Shown: positions 43,831 to 54,169 of the stretch, one piece after another
How the letters are laid out: each line of letters opens with the position of its first letter
Numbering within the stretch: the stretch's first letter is position 1
NCBI RefSeq assembly: GCF_900095225.1
Contig: NZ_LT607416.1
Span: 237,033-301,032, forward strand
From: Pseudomonas sp. UMAB-08
Lineage (GTDB): Bacteria; Pseudomonadota; Gammaproteobacteria; Pseudomonadales; Pseudomonadaceae
Length of the DNA: 64,000 nucleotides
Direction: 5' to 3'
The notes under the pieces: model-generated
Told to the model about the DNA's origin: nothing
The model's database searches: none
What the model saw: the letters and a program-made list of their open reading frames with translations, nothing else
Translations under genes and position numbers: made by a program

Positions 43831-44217
43831 ATGGCATACAGCGAAAAGGTCATTGACCACTACGAAAACCCGCGTAACGTCGGCAAGATGGACGCGGAAG
43901 ATCCTGATGTTGGCACCGGCATGGTCGGCGCACCGGCGTGCGGCGACGTAATGCGCCTGCAAATCAAGGTCAACGAGCACGGCATCATCGAAGACGCCAA
44001 GTTCAAGACCTACGGTTGCGGTTCGGCTATCGCCTCCAGCTCCCTGGCGACCGAGTGGATGAAAGGCAAGACTCTGGATGAAGCAGAGACCATCAAAAAC
44101 ACTCAGCTGGCTGAAGAGCTGGCGTTGCCGCCCGTGAAGATCCACTGCTCGGTACTCGCAGAAGACGCTATCAAGGCGGCTGTTCGCGATTACAAGCAAA
44201 AGAAAGGCTTGCTCTGA
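43831..44217 (+). CDS. iscU: Iron-sulfur scaffold protein IscU
   Basis: A 128-aa scaffold on which [2Fe-2S] clusters are built. The three cluster cysteines are in GAPACGDVM, KTYGCGSAIASSS and KIHCSVLAED, and the HscA recognition motif LPPVK is present as ALPPVKIHC. ATG 43831 has a GAGAGG site. It lies between iscS and iscA in the standard order. Confidence 0.98.
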   Translation: MAYSEKVIDHYENPRNVGKMDAEDPDVGTGMVGAPACGDVMRLQIKVNEHGIIEDAKFKTYGCGSAIASSSLATEWMKGKTLDEAETIKNTQLAEELALPPVKIHCSVLAEDAIKAAVRDYKQKKGLL

Positions 44218-44261
44218 ACAGAGCCTTTTTTAACGAAGCTTGATTCAAGTAAGGAGTTTCG

Positions 44262-44585
44262 ATGGCTATCAGCATGACAGAAGCTGCCGCTCAACACGTA
44301 CGTCGCTCCCTTGATGGGCGCGGCAAAGGTGACGGCGTTCGCCTGGGTGTTCGCACCACGGGCTGTTCCGGTCTGGCCTATGTGTTGGAGTTCGTCGATG
44401 AGGCGGGCAGCGAAGACACTGTGTTCGAATTGCACGGCGTCAAAGTGATCATCGATCCGAAAAGCATGGTCTACCTCGACGGTACAGAGCTCGATTTCGT
44501 CAAGGAAGGGTTGAACGAAGGCTTCAAGTTCAACAACCCGAACGCGCGCGGTGAATGTGGCTGCGGCGAAAGCTTCAATATCTGA
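44262..44585 (+). CDS. iscA: Iron-sulfur assembly protein IscA
   Basis: A 107-aa A-type carrier with the three conserved cysteines in TTGCSGLAY and the C-terminal GECGCGESF. It delivers clusters, especially [4Fe-4S], to client enzymes; two such clients, RlmN and IspG, are encoded downstream. ATG 44262 has an AAGGAG site. Confidence 0.97.
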   Translation: MAISMTEAAAQHVRRSLDGRGKGDGVRLGVRTTGCSGLAYVLEFVDEAGSEDTVFELHGVKVIIDPKSMVYLDGTELDFVKEGLNEGFKFNNPNARGECGCGESFNI

Positions 44586-44593
44586 GGCTAATC

Positions 44594-45115
44594 GTGGGTA
44601 TTCCTTGTCATTTCGCCTTATTCGAGCTCAAGCCAAGTTTCCGTTTGGATCTCGATCAGTTGGCGACGCGCTACCGTGAGTTGGCGCGCAGCGTACATCC
44701 AGACCGTTTTGCTGACGCCTCCGAGCGTGAGCAGCGGCTGGCGCTAGAACACTCTGCCAGTCTCAACGAGGCCTATCAGACGCTCAAGAACGCTCCGAAA
44801 CGGGCGCGTTACTTGTTGACGCTGGGGGGCAATGAGTTGCCGTTGGAAGTCACCGTGCAAGACCCCGAGTTCCTCATGCAGCAGATGCAATGGCGTGAAG
44901 AACTTGAGGATTTGCAGGATGATGCCGACCTGGCGGGTGTTGCAGTATTCAAGCGCCGGCTCAAAGTTGCTCAGGATGAACTGAACGAAAGCTTCGCTGC
45001 CTGTTGGGATGATCCTGCACAACGTGAATTGGCCGAACGGCTGATGCGGCGTATGCAGTTCCTCGACAAGCTCACCTACGAAGTGCGCCAGCTTGAAGAG
45101 CGCCTCGACGATTAA
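44594..45115 (+). CDS. hscB: Co-chaperone HscB
   Basis: J-domain protein of 173 aa that brings IscU to HscA. The N-terminal J-domain has the HPD motif in ARSVHPDRF; the C-terminal helical domain ([17 protein letters not shown]) binds IscU. The start is GTG 44594 giving the family N-terminus [12 protein letters not shown]; the longer frame overlaps iscA. Confidence 0.95.
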   Translation: MGIPCHFALFELKPSFRLDLDQLATRYRELARSVHPDRFADASEREQRLALEHSASLNEAYQTLKNAPKRARYLLTLGGNELPLEVTVQDPEFLMQQMQWREELEDLQDDADLAGVAVFKRRLKVAQDELNESFAACWDDPAQRELAERLMRRMQFLDKLTYEVRQLEERLDD

Positions 45116-45157
45116 CCCCGTGCTGCCCTGGCCGCACGCCTGTGAATTTCGATAAGT

Positions 45158-47020
45158 ATGGCCCTACTGCAGATCGCCGAACCCGGCCAAAGTCCCCAAC
45201 CACATCAGCGTCGTCTGGCGGTTGGGATTGACTTGGGCACTACCAATTCGCTGGTCGCTGCATTGCGCAGTGGACTTTCCGAGCCGCTGGCCGATGGCGA
45301 AGGGCAGGTCATCTTGCCGTCCGTCGTTCGCTACCACGCTGATCGGGTCGAAGTAGGGCAGAGCGCCAAAAACGCCGCCGCTATCGATCCGTTCAACACC
45401 GTATCGTCCGTCAAGCGCCTGATGGGGCGTGGACTGTCGGACGTCAAACAACTCGGTGAGCAACTGCCTTATCGATTTGTGGGTGGCGAATCGCACATGC
45501 CGTTCATCGACACCATTCAGGGGCCAAAAAGCCCGGTGCAGGTGTCGGCTGAAATTCTCAAGGTCCTGCGTCAGCGTGCGGAAGAAAGCTTGGGTGGCGA
45601 GCTGGTGGGTGCGGTGATTACCGTTCCGGCCTATTTCGACGACGCCCAGCGCCAGGCTACCAAAGACGCGGCCCGGTTGGCGGGTCTTAACGTTCTGCGC
45701 TTGCTCAACGAGCCTACTGCTGCTGCGGTGGCTTATGGTTTGGATCAACACGCTGAAGGCGTGGTTGCTATTTATGACCTGGGCGGCGGTACATTCGATA
45801 TTTCCATTTTGCGTCTGACGGGCGGCGTTTTTGAAGTCTTGGCAACCGGTGGCGATACGGCGCTGGGTGGCGATGACTTCGATCATGCGATTGCCAGTTG
45901 GATCGTGAGCGAAGCCGGTCTTTCTGCCGACCTCGATCCGTCTGCGCAGCGCAGCCTGCTGCAAACCGCTTGCGCGGCCAAAGAAGCGTTGACTGAAGTC
46001 GATTCGGTCGAAGTCGTGCATGGCGATTGGCATTCTGTGCTGACCCGCCAGGCCTTCGATGCGCTGATTGAGCCCATGCTGGCGCGCAGCCTGAAGGCGT
46101 GTCGGCGCGCGGTTCGCGATGCCGGCATCGAGATTGAAGAAGTTGAAGCTGTGGTCATGGTCGGCGGTTCGACCCGTGTGCCGCGTGTGCGAGAGGCTGT
46201 CGCCGAGCTGTTCGGTCGTCAGCCACTGACCAAGATCGACCCGGATCAAGTAGTGGCCATTGGCGCTGCGATCCAGGCTGATACGCTGGCAGGGAACAAG
46301 CGTGACGGTGAAGAGCTGTTGCTGCTTGATGTGATTCCGCTGTCCTTGGGGCTGGAAACCATGGGCGGGTTGATGGAGAAGGTGATTCCGCGAAACACCA
46401 CCATTCCCGTTGCTCGTGCTCAGGATTTCACCACCTATAAAGACGGCCAGTCAGCCATGATGATTCATGTGCTGCAGGGCGAGCGGGAACTGATCAGCGA
46501 TTGCCGCTCCCTGGCTCGGTTCGAGCTGCGAGGCATTCCTCCAATGGTTGCTGGTGCCGCGAAAATTCGCGTCACGTTCCAGGTCGATGCGGATGGCTTG
46601 CTCAACGTTGCGGCCCGTGAACTGGGTTCGGGCATCGAGTCGAGCATCCAGGTCAAGCCATCCTATGGCCTGACCGACGGCGAAATTGCCCGCATGCTCA
46701 AGGACTCGTTCCAGCACGCCAGTGATGACAAGGTTGCGCGTGTATTGCGCGAACAGCAAGTCGATGCCCAGCGTCTGCTCGAAGCGGTGCAGGGTGCGCT
46801 GGATGTGGACGGTGAGCGCTTGCTCGACGCTGAAGAACGGATGGTGATCGAGCTGCAAATGAAAGAATTGAGTGAATTGATGCAGGGCACTGATGGTCCT
46901 GCCATCGAGCTGCAGACCAAGCGTCTGTCGCAGGTGACCGATGCGTTTGCTGCCCGACGCCTGGATTCGACGGTGAAAGCCGCGCTGGCGGGACGCAATC
47001 TGAATGAAATTGAGGGATAA
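45158..47020 (+). CDS. hscA: Iron-sulfur chaperone HscA (Hsp70 family)
   Basis: A 620-aa Hsp70-type ATPase that releases clusters from IscU. The nucleotide-binding domain shows [26 protein letters not shown] and [15 protein letters not shown]; the C-terminal substrate domain follows from about residue 390. It lacks the long lid tail typical of DnaK, as expected for HscA. Confidence 0.97.
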   Translation: MALLQIAEPGQSPQPHQRRLAVGIDLGTTNSLVAALRSGLSEPLADGEGQVILPSVVRYHADRVEVGQSAKNAAAIDPFNTVSSVKRLMGRGLSDVKQLGEQLPYRFVGGESHMPFIDTIQGPKSPVQVSAEILKVLRQRAEESLGGELVGAVITVPAYFDDAQRQATKDAARLAGLNVLRLLNEPTAAAVAYGLDQHAEGVVAIYDLGGGTFDISILRLTGGVFEVLATGGDTALGGDDFDHAIASWIVSEAGLSADLDPSAQRSLLQTACAAKEALTEVDSVEVVHGDWHSVLTRQAFDALIEPMLARSLKACRRAVRDAGIEIEEVEAVVMVGGSTRVPRVREAVAELFGRQPLTKIDPDQVVAIGAAIQADTLAGNKRDGEELLLLDVIPLSLGLETMGGLMEKVIPRNTTIPVARAQDFTTYKDGQSAMMIHVLQGERELISDCRSLARFELRGIPPMVAGAAKIRVTFQVDADGLLNVAARELGSGIESSIQVKPSYGLTDGEIARMLKDSFQHASDDKVARVLREQQVDAQRLLEAVQGALDVDGERLLDAEERMVIELQMKELSELMQGTDGPAIELQTKRLSQVTDAFAARRLDSTVKAALAGRNLNEIEG

Positions 47021-47023
47021 CTG

Positions 47024-47365
47024 ATGCCGCAGATCATTTTTCTGCCACATGCCGTGCTGTGCCCGGAAGGTCTGGTTGTAGAGGTCGCGCCCGGTACCTC
47101 CATTCTCGACGTGGCTCATGATAACCATATCGAGATCGAGAGCGCCTGCGGCGGCGTCTGCGCCTGTACCACGTGTCACTGCATCATTCGCGAGGGTTTT
47201 GACTCGCTGAATGAGGCTGACGAGCTGGAGGAGGATTTGCTCGACAAGGCCTGGGGGCTGGAGGCGCAATCGCGCTTGTCCTGCCAGGCTATTGTCGGCA
47301 ATGAAGACCTGACCATCGAAATACCTAAATACACAATCAACCATGCGGCTGAAGCGCCGCACTGA
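47024..47365 (+). CDS. fdx: [2Fe-2S] ferredoxin of the ISC system
   Basis: A 113-aa adrenodoxin-type ferredoxin, an electron donor for cluster assembly. The cluster cysteines are in ACGGVCACTTCHC and, further on, LSCQAIVG. It starts 3 bp after hscA. Confidence 0.97.
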   Translation: MPQIIFLPHAVLCPEGLVVEVAPGTSILDVAHDNHIEIESACGGVCACTTCHCIIREGFDSLNEADELEEDLLDKAWGLEAQSRLSCQAIVGNEDLTIEIPKYTINHAAEAPH

Positions 47366-47379
47366 TTCAAGGAGCTCTT

Positions 47380-47580
47380 ATGAGTCTGAAATGGGTTGAT
47401 GTGCAGGAAATCGCGATCCAGCTGGCTGAAAGCAAGCCGGATGTTGATCCAAGATCGCTCAACTTCGTCGATCTGCGTAAATGGGTGATGGAATTGCCCG
47501 AGTTCGACGATGCGCCGGATCGCAGCGGCGAAAAAGTTCTGGAGGCCATTCAGGCCCTCTGGATCGAAGAGCTCGACTGA
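47380..47580 (+). CDS. iscX: ISC accessory protein IscX
   Basis: A 66-aa acidic protein of the IscX/YfhJ family (MSLKWVDVQEIAIQLAESKP; later FVDLRKWVMELPEFDD). It binds IscS and iron and modulates desulfurase activity. An AAGGAG site precedes ATG 47380. It closes the isc operon, and a hairpin follows. Confidence 0.96.
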   Translation: MSLKWVDVQEIAIQLAESKPDVDPRSLNFVDLRKWVMELPEFDDAPDRSGEKVLEAIQALWIEELD

Positions 47581-47609
47581 GCCGCGCTGCAGGTTAGGCA
47601 ATACCAAAG

Positions 47610-47639
47610 AACCCGCGTATAATTCGCGGGTTTAATTTT
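47610..47639 (+). terminator. Terminator after iscX, with a TATAAT box in its loop
   Basis: Stem AACCCGCG / CGCGGGTT with a 7-nt loop, followed by TAATTTTT. The loop and stem edge contain a perfect TATAAT (47618-47623), which could be the -10 box of ndk; the -35 region (TTAGGC, 47594-47599) is poor. Confidence 0.75.
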
Positions 47640-47668
47640 TCGAAAATTACCGTTTCTGGAGTTACACC

Positions 47669-48100
47669 ATGGCTGTTCAACGTACTTTCTCCATCATCAA
47701 GCCTGACGCCGTTGCAAAAAACGTAATCGGCGAGATCGTCACTCGTTTTGAAAAAGCCGGCCTGCAAGTCGTTGCTTCGAAAATGAAGCAGCTGTCCAAG
47801 GCTGAAGCTGAAGGTTTCTACGCTGAGCACAGCGCTCGTGGTTTCTTCGGCGACCTGGTTGCGTTCATGATCTCTGGCCCGGTTGTGGTTCAGGTTCTGG
47901 AAGGCGAAAACGCCATCGCTAAAAACCGCGAACTGATGGGCGCTACCAACCCTAAAGAAGCAGCTGCTGGCACCATCCGTGCTGATTTCGCTGATTCCAT
48001 CGACGCCAACGCTGTACACGGTTCCGATTCCGAAGCTGCTGCTGCACGTGAAATCGCTTACTTCTTCGCCGCTACCGAAGTAACCGCTCGTAAGGCCTAA
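47669..48100 (+). CDS. ndk: Nucleoside diphosphate kinase
   Basis: Transfers phosphate between nucleoside di- and triphosphates through a phosphohistidine. The 143-aa protein starts [20 protein letters not shown] and carries the active-site His in [21 protein letters not shown] lies upstream of the start. Codon use is strongly biased, suggesting high expression. Confidence 0.98.
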   Translation: MAVQRTFSIIKPDAVAKNVIGEIVTRFEKAGLQVVASKMKQLSKAEAEGFYAEHSARGFFGDLVAFMISGPVVVQVLEGENAIAKNRELMGATNPKEAAAGTIRADFADSIDANAVHGSDSEAAAAREIAYFFAATEVTARKA

Positions 48101-48123
48101 GGCCATTGAGTGAGGGTGAAAAC

Positions 48124-49272
48124 ATGACAACATCGACTGGCAAAACAAACCTGTTGGGTCTGACTCAACCGGAAATGGAGAAGTTCTTCGACTCGATCGG
48201 GGAGAAGCGTTTCCGTGCCGGTCAGGTGATGAAATGGATTCACCACCTTGGCGTCGATGATTTCGACGCCATGACGAATGTCAGCAAGGCCTTGCGCGAA
48301 AAGCTCAAGGTCTGCGCTGAAATTCGCGGTCCTGAAGTCGTCAGCGAGGACATCTCCACCGATGGCACCCGTAAATGGGTAGTGCGTGTGGCGTCCGGCA
48401 GCTGTGTCGAGACCGTTTACATCCCCCAAGGCAAACGCGGCACGTTGTGCGTTTCGTCCCAGGCGGGTTGTGCCCTGGATTGCAGTTTCTGCTCCACCGG
48501 CAAACAAGGCTTCAATAGCAACCTCACCGCCGCCGAAGTGATCGGTCAGGTGTGGATTGCCAACAAATCCTTTGGCAGCGTCCCGGCAACCGTCGACCGT
48601 GCTATCACCAACGTGGTGATGATGGGCATGGGTGAGCCGCTGCTGAACTTCGATAACGTCGTGGCTGCCATGCATCTGATGATGGATGACCTGGGCTACG
48701 GCATTTCCAAACGCCGGGTGACGTTGTCTACCTCGGGCGTGGTACCGATGATCGACGAGCTGTCCAAGCACATCGACGTCTCACTGGCATTGTCGCTGCA
48801 TGCACCCAACGATGCACTGCGCAACCAGTTGGTACCGATCAACAAGAAGTACCCGCTCAAGGTCCTGCTCGAATCCTGCCAGCGTTATATGTCGACCCTG
48901 GGCGAAAAGCGCGTACTGACCGTTGAGTACACGTTGCTCAAGGACATCAACGACAAGGTCGAGCACGCGGTCGAAATGGCTGAGCTGCTCAAGGACACAC
49001 CTTGCAAGATCAACCTGATCCCGTTCAACCCGTTCCCTCACTCGGGTTACGAGCGTCCAAGCAATAACGCGATACGTCGTTTTCAGGATCAGTTGCATCA
49101 GGCCGGCTACAACGTCACTGTGCGCACCACGCGCGGCGAAGATATCGATGCAGCATGCGGTCAGTTGGTTGGCCAGGTTCTGGATCGCACACGACGCAGT
49201 GAGCGTTATATTGCTGTGCGCGAGTTGAGTGCCGAGGCCGATCTGGCCCAAAGCGCTGTGACTCGAACCTGA
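48124..49272 (+). CDS. rlmN: Dual rRNA/tRNA C2-adenosine methyltransferase RlmN
   Basis: Radical SAM enzyme that methylates A2503 of 23S rRNA and A37 of some tRNAs. The 382-aa protein has the cluster motif [11 protein letters not shown] and the conserved C-terminal Cys in IDAACGQL that carries the methylene. The start is ATG 48124 ([13 protein letters not shown]); an upstream GTG at 48106 is in frame but less well placed. It needs a [4Fe-4S] cluster and lies close to the isc genes. Confidence 0.97.
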   Translation: MTTSTGKTNLLGLTQPEMEKFFDSIGEKRFRAGQVMKWIHHLGVDDFDAMTNVSKALREKLKVCAEIRGPEVVSEDISTDGTRKWVVRVASGSCVETVYIPQGKRGTLCVSSQAGCALDCSFCSTGKQGFNSNLTAAEVIGQVWIANKSFGSVPATVDRAITNVVMMGMGEPLLNFDNVVAAMHLMMDDLGYGISKRRVTLSTSGVVPMIDELSKHIDVSLALSLHAPNDALRNQLVPINKKYPLKVLLESCQRYMSTLGEKRVLTVEYTLLKDINDKVEHAVEMAELLKDTPCKINLIPFNPFPHSGYERPSNNAIRRFQDQLHQAGYNVTVRTTRGEDIDAACGQLVGQVLDRTRRSERYIAVRELSAEADLAQSAVTRT

Positions 49273-49286
49273 CTGAGAGGACCTCT

Positions 49287-50045
49287 ATGACCCTGCGCGC
49301 CGCGCTATTGCTGTGTTTCGTCAACGTGCTGGCTGGCTGCGTTTCGTCGGGCAGTGTCGATCCGATGAGCACCAGCAAGGGTCGTGACCAGGCGCGCGCC
49401 GCGTATGTGCAACTGGGTATTGGCTATCTGCAGCAGGGTTCCACCGAGCGCGCCAAGGTTCCGTTGAAAAAAGCCCTCGACCTGGACAGCTCCGATCCCG
49501 ACGCCAATGCTGCGTTGGCGTTGATCTTCCAGGCTGAAATGGAGCCGGAGCTGGCGGACAAGCAATACCTCAAGGCACTTTCTGCGCGTTCCAACGATGC
49601 GCGAATCCTGAATAATTACGGCAGTTTCCTGTACGAGCAAAAGCGCTACAAGGACGCTTACGAGCGTTTTCAACAGGCCGCCGCTGACACCCTCTACCCG
49701 GAACGCTCACGGGTTTTCGAGAGTTTGGGGATGACCGCGCTGAGGCTCAATCAGCGTGACGAAGCCACCGGCTACTTCACCAAAGCCTTGCGTCTGGATC
49801 GCCAACAGCCACGCGCATTGCTGGAAATGGCTGAGTTGTCGTTCGAAGACAGGCATTATGTGCCCTCGCGTGAGTATTACGACCGTTTTAGCCAACTGAG
49901 CGATCAAAATGCACGTAGTCTATTGCTCGGTACGCGGTTGGCAAAAATCTACGATGATCGCGACAAAGCAGCCAGTTTTGGCCTGCAACTAAAAAGACTC
50001 TATCCCGGTAGCCCGGAATATCAGCAATACCTGTCGGAGCAATGA
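49287..50045 (+). CDS. pilF: Type IV pilus pilotin PilF/PilW
   Basis: A 252-aa outer-membrane lipoprotein with lipobox LAGC (Cys18) and six tetratricopeptide-like repeats (AYVQLGIGYLQQGSTERAKV; later LNNYGSFLYEQKRYKDAYER). It binds and localises the secretin PilQ. It overlaps rodZ by four bases. Confidence 0.93.
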   Translation: MTLRAALLLCFVNVLAGCVSSGSVDPMSTSKGRDQARAAYVQLGIGYLQQGSTERAKVPLKKALDLDSSDPDANAALALIFQAEMEPELADKQYLKALSARSNDARILNNYGSFLYEQKRYKDAYERFQQAAADTLYPERSRVFESLGMTALRLNQRDEATGYFTKALRLDRQQPRALLEMAELSFEDRHYVPSREYYDRFSQLSDQNARSLLLGTRLAKIYDDRDKAASFGLQLKRLYPGSPEYQQYLSEQ

Positions 50046-51052
50046 TGAAAGCGGCGCATCCCGAAGTTGTAGCAGCCACTCGCGTGAACCCTGGCGAGAC
50101 CTTGCGTCAGGGCCGAGAGAGCAAAAACTGGTCGCTGCCTGATGTGGCCTCGAGGCTGAACCTCACTGTCGCGTCCTTGGGCAACCTTGAGACTGGTGAT
50201 TTTGAAAAGCTGCCTGGGCATACCTTCGCCCGTGGCTACATCCGTGCCTACGCGAAACTCCTCGGGCTCGATCAAAGCGCGTTGGTTCAGCAGTTCGATC
50301 AATACACCGGCACCGATGCCCATGGCAGTAATGTGCACAGCCTGGGTCGCATTGAAGAGCCGGTGCGGTTGTCGCACAATATTTTGCGTATTGTCAGCTT
50401 GCTGTTGCTGGTGGTTCTGGTCGGTGCCGGTTTCTTCTGGTGGCAGGATCAGACGTCGATGCGCGGCAAGGAGTCGACCGGGATCAGCCTTGAGCACGTC
50501 GAAGTCGAAAGTGCTGATGGCACGACCCAGATTCATCCGCTGGATGAGCCTGAAGATCAAGCCGTGACCGATTCTCAAGGGGCGCCTTTGCCGCTCGCGG
50601 CGGGTGAGCCTGCAGCTGAAACGGCAGCGACGAAGCCTGTTGCTCCGTCCGCTCCAGCTGTTGGAACGCCTTCGATCAGCGCTCCGGTTACACCGGCTGC
50701 GGCACCGGTGCGCACAACTCCGATGACGCCAGTGGCGCCATCGACCGTTGTAACGACAGCTGTTGCGCCACAGGCGGACCCTGCGGCTGCGGCTGCGGCT
50801 GCGGTAGCGGGTGCTGGCCACATCAAGCTGCAATACGTCTCCGATTGCTGGACGCAAGTGACCGATGCCAATGGCAAAGTGTTACTCAGCGGAGTGAAGC
50901 GCAAGGGCGAGAACCTGGATGTCACCGGCAAGCCGCCGCTCACTTTACGGCTGGGCTTTGCTCGCGGTGTTCAAGTGAGCTATAACGGCCAGCCTGTAGA
51001 CATGGCACCTTTTACCAGTGGCGAAACCGCTCGCCTGAAGCTAGGGCAATAA
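50042..51052 (+). CDS. rodZ: Cell-shape protein RodZ
   Basis: A 336-aa bitopic membrane protein that couples MreB to the elongation machinery. The cytoplasmic part is a helix-turn-helix domain (about residues 18-85), then a membrane segment (about 114-134, RIVSLLLLVVLVGAGFFWW). A long Pro/Ala/Thr-rich periplasmic linker with a run of Ala near residue 250 leads to a C-terminal DUF4115 domain (ADCW-type SDCWTQVTDANGKVL). The start may be ATG 50042 or 50045. Confidence 0.93.
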   Translation: MMKAAHPEVVAATRVNPGETLRQGRESKNWSLPDVASRLNLTVASLGNLETGDFEKLPGHTFARGYIRAYAKLLGLDQSALVQQFDQYTGTDAHGSNVHSLGRIEEPVRLSHNILRIVSLLLLVVLVGAGFFWWQDQTSMRGKESTGISLEHVEVESADGTTQIHPLDEPEDQAVTDSQGAPLPLAAGEPAAETAATKPVAPSAPAVGTPSISAPVTPAAAPVRTTPMTPVAPSTVVTTAVAPQADPAAAAAAAVAGAGHIKLQYVSDCWTQVTDANGKVLLSGVKRKGENLDVTGKPPLTLRLGFARGVQVSYNGQPVDMAPFTSGETARLKLGQ

Positions 51053-51055
51053 GTC

Positions 51056-52165
51056 ATGCACGGCGAATCACCGATCAAGCGTCGCGAATCTCGTAAAATC
51101 TGGGTCGGCTCCGTCCCTGTGGGTGGTGATGCGCCCATCGCGGTGCAGAGCATGACCAACAGCGACACCAACGATGTCGCGGCCACGGTTGCGCAGATCA
51201 ATCGTCTGGAAGCAGCTGGCGTCGATATCGTGCGGATTTCGGTCCCGGACATGGATGCTGCCGAGGCGTTTGGCCGGATCAAGCAATTGGTCAAGGTCCC
51301 CTTGGTTGCCGACATCCACTTCGACTACAAAATCGCCTTGCGCGTCGCCGAGCTGGGTGTTGACTGCCTGCGGATCAATCCGGGCAACATCGGCCGCGAA
51401 GACCGCGTGCGCGCGGTGGTGAGTGCCGCCCGTGACCGTGGGATTTCGATCCGTATCGGGGTCAACGCCGGTTCGCTGGAAAAAGACCTGCAGAAGAAAT
51501 ATGGCGAGCCGACACCGGCCGCGCTGGTCGAGTCTGCGTTGCGGCATGTCGAGCATCTTGATCGTCTGGATTTCCAGGATTTCAAGGTCAGTGTCAAAGC
51601 CAGCGATGTGTTCATGGCGGTGGAAGCCTACCGCTTACTCGCCAAGCAAATCATTCAGCCGTTGCACCTGGGTATTACCGAAGCCGGTGGCCTGCGTTCT
51701 GGCACAGTAAAATCAGCTGTTGGCCTCGGTATGCTGCTTGCCGAGGGGATTGGCGATACTATCCGCATCTCGTTGGCCGCTGACCCGGTCGAAGAGGTGA
51801 AAGTCGGTTACGACATTCTCAAATCGCTGCACCTTCGTTCCCGTGGCATTAACTTCATTGCCTGCCCGAGCTGTTCCCGGCAGAACTTCGATGTGGTCAA
51901 GACCATGAACGAACTGGAAGTGCGCCTTGAAGACTTGTTGGTACCGCTGGATGTCGCGGTGATCGGTTGTGTGGTCAATGGTCCAGGCGAAGCCAAGGAG
52001 GCGCATATCGGCCTCACTGGGGGGACGCCTAACCTGATTTACATCGACGGCAAGCCAGCGCAGAAGCTGACCAATGACAATCTGGTGGATGAGCTTGAAC
52101 GCTTGATCCGTCAGAGAGCGGCCGAAAAGGTCGAAGCCGACGCAGCGCTCATCGCGCGCGGTTGA
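51056..52165 (+). CDS. ispG: 4-hydroxy-3-methylbut-2-enyl diphosphate synthase (IspG/GcpE)
   Basis: Penultimate step of the MEP isoprenoid pathway, using a [4Fe-4S] cluster. The 369-aa protein begins with the conserved [20 protein letters not shown] and has the cluster cysteines in [11 protein letters not shown] and [13 protein letters not shown]. It follows rodZ after 3 bp. Confidence 0.97.
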   Translation: MHGESPIKRRESRKIWVGSVPVGGDAPIAVQSMTNSDTNDVAATVAQINRLEAAGVDIVRISVPDMDAAEAFGRIKQLVKVPLVADIHFDYKIALRVAELGVDCLRINPGNIGREDRVRAVVSAARDRGISIRIGVNAGSLEKDLQKKYGEPTPAALVESALRHVEHLDRLDFQDFKVSVKASDVFMAVEAYRLLAKQIIQPLHLGITEAGGLRSGTVKSAVGLGMLLAEGIGDTIRISLAADPVEEVKVGYDILKSLHLRSRGINFIACPSCSRQNFDVVKTMNELEVRLEDLLVPLDVAVIGCVVNGPGEAKEAHIGLTGGTPNLIYIDGKPAQKLTNDNLVDELERLIRQRAAEKVEADAALIARG

Positions 52166-52197
52166 TAGGCCAATACAGATTTCGCTAAGGATTTTTC

Positions 52198-53487
52198 GTG
52201 AGTAAGTCTCTGCAAGCCATTCGTGGCATGAACGACATTCTGCCCGACCAGACGCCCCTGTGGCGCTATTTCGAGGGCACGGTGTCGCGTCTGCTGGATA
52301 ACTACGGTTATCGCCAGATCCGTATGCCAATCGTCGAGTTCACCGAGCTGTTCAAGCGCTCTATCGGTGAAGTGACCGACATCGTCGAAAAAGAGATGTA
52401 CACCTTCGCCGATCGTAACGGTGACTCTCTGACCTTGCGCCCTGAAGGCACCGCCGCGTGTGTGCGTGCAGTGCTCGAGCACGGTATTACCGGTGGCGGC
52501 CAGGTTCAGAAGCTTTGGTACATCGGCCCTATGTTCCGCCACGAGCGGCCACAAAAAGGCCGTTATCGCCAGTTTCATCAGATTGGTGTGGAAGTCTTCA
52601 ATCTTGATGGTCCAGACATCGACGCCGAGCTGATTGTTCTGACCTGGCGTCTATGGGGTCTGCTGGGCATTCGCGGCGCGGTCAAACTTGAACTCAACAG
52701 CCTGGGCACCAGCGAAGCGCGCGGGCGTTATCGCGAGGCGCTGGTCGAATTTCTGTCGGCACGCCTGAGCGAGCTCGACGAAGACAGCCAGCGTCGTCTG
52801 AAAACCAACCCGCTTCGTGTTCTCGACACCAAGAGCCCTGAAACCCAGGCCGTTCTGGTGGACGCGCCGAAGCTGGCGGATTACCTCGACGACGAGTCGC
52901 GCATCCACTTCGACGGCCTCAAGGCACGTCTGGACGCAGCCGGTATTCCGTATGTGATCAATCCCAAGCTGGTGCGCGGGCTCGACTACTACAGCAAAAC
53001 CGTTTTCGAATGGGTCACCGATCAGTTGGGCGCCCAAGGCACCGTGTGTGCCGGTGGTCGTTATGACGGCCTGGTCGAGCAAATGGGCGGCAAGCCTACG
53101 AGCGGCGTCGGTTTCGCCATGGGCATCGAGCGTCTGGTCCTGCTGCTGGAAACCCTGGAGCAGATCCCGGAAGAAATCTCGCGTCAGGTCGACGTCTATC
53201 TGTGTGCCTTCGGTGAAGCCGCCGAACTGGCTGCATTGACCCTGACCGAACGTTTGCGTGACCAGTTGCCGAACCTGCGTTTGCAGGTCAATGCCGGCGC
53301 TGGCAGTTTTAAAAGCCAGTTCAAAAAAGCCGACAAGAGCGGTGCACTGTACGCGCTGATCCTGGGCGACGATGAACTGGCCCAGCAAGTGGTAGGTTTC
53401 AAACCCCTGCGTGGCCAGGGCGAACAACAAAATATTGCCTGGGATGCTCTGTCTGAGCACCTGGCCGCCTGCGTTGTGCAGGGTTGA
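52198..53487 (+). CDS. hisS: Histidyl-tRNA synthetase
   Basis: Class II aminoacyl-tRNA synthetase of 429 aa. Motif 2 is [16 protein letters not shown], the histidine-binding regions are [15 protein letters not shown] and [13 protein letters not shown], and motif 3 is [11 protein letters not shown]. The C-terminal anticodon domain is complete. The gene uses a GTG start at 52198 with AAGGA upstream. Confidence 0.98.
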   Translation: MSKSLQAIRGMNDILPDQTPLWRYFEGTVSRLLDNYGYRQIRMPIVEFTELFKRSIGEVTDIVEKEMYTFADRNGDSLTLRPEGTAACVRAVLEHGITGGGQVQKLWYIGPMFRHERPQKGRYRQFHQIGVEVFNLDGPDIDAELIVLTWRLWGLLGIRGAVKLELNSLGTSEARGRYREALVEFLSARLSELDEDSQRRLKTNPLRVLDTKSPETQAVLVDAPKLADYLDDESRIHFDGLKARLDAAGIPYVINPKLVRGLDYYSKTVFEWVTDQLGAQGTVCAGGRYDGLVEQMGGKPTSGVGFAMGIERLVLLLETLEQIPEEISRQVDVYLCAFGEAAELAALTLTERLRDQLPNLRLQVNAGAGSFKSQFKKADKSGALYALILGDDELAQQVVGFKPLRGQGEQQNIAWDALSEHLAACVVQG

Positions 53488-53526
53488 AGCTGATAAACAG
53501 CCGTTTTAGCGAATAGGAGTATTGGG

Positions 53527-54168
53527 GTGTCGCGTACCGAAGATGAAGAACTGGCCGTGATGAAGGACTGGTGGCAACGCAACGGCAAACCCCTGGTTAC
53601 TGGCGGTTTGCTGGCGTTGATCGTGGTATTTGGCTGGCAAGCCTGGCACAGATATCAGGGCAATCAGTCGCAAGGCGCCTCGATGCTCTATCAGCAATTG
53701 CTGGAAACGGCCCTGACCCCGAGCGGTCAGCCTGACACGGCACGGGTCGCGGATATCGCCGGCAAGTTGAAAAGCGAATTCGGTGGCTCGGCTTACGCCC
53801 AATACGGCAGCCTGTTCGTGGCTAAAGTAGCGGTCGATACCGGCAAGCTCGATGATGCTGCCGCTGAACTCAAGGCCATTACCGCCAAGCCGTTCAACGA
53901 CACGTTGGGTGAAATCGCGCGTCAACGTCTGGCTCGGGTGTTGGCTGCTCAGAACAAGACTGACGAAGCACTGAAACTGCTCGACGGTGATGCCGACAAA
54001 GCATTCCTGGCCAGCCGTGAAGAACTCAAGGGCGACCTGCTGGTGCAGCTGGGCCGTGCCGACGAGGCGCATGCGGCCTATCAAAAAGCCAAATCCGCGC
54101 TGTCTGAAGAAGCGGCAGTGGGTGGCCTACAAATGAAACTCGACGACCTGGCGAAAGGGGATGCGTGA
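53527..54168 (+). CDS. yfgM: YfgM-family ancillary Sec translocon protein
   Basis: A 213-aa inner-membrane protein with one N-terminal membrane segment (about residues 20-38, LVTGGLLALIVVFGWQAWH) and a periplasmic tetratricopeptide domain. In E. coli YfgM works with PpiD at the SecYEG exit and has been tied to stress signalling. The start is GTG 53527 behind AGGAG. It overlaps or abuts bamB, its standard neighbour. Confidence 0.9.
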   Translation: MSRTEDEELAVMKDWWQRNGKPLVTGGLLALIVVFGWQAWHRYQGNQSQGASMLYQQLLETALTPSGQPDTARVADIAGKLKSEFGGSAYAQYGSLFVAKVAVDTGKLDDAAAELKAITAKPFNDTLGEIARQRLARVLAAQNKTDEALKLLDGDADKAFLASREELKGDLLVQLGRADEAHAAYQKAKSALSEEAAVGGLQMKLDDLAKGDA

Positions 54169-54169
54169 C

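Noticed and set aside
45164..46249. 361-codon minus-strand frame over hscA
   Set aside because: Antisense shadow of hscA.
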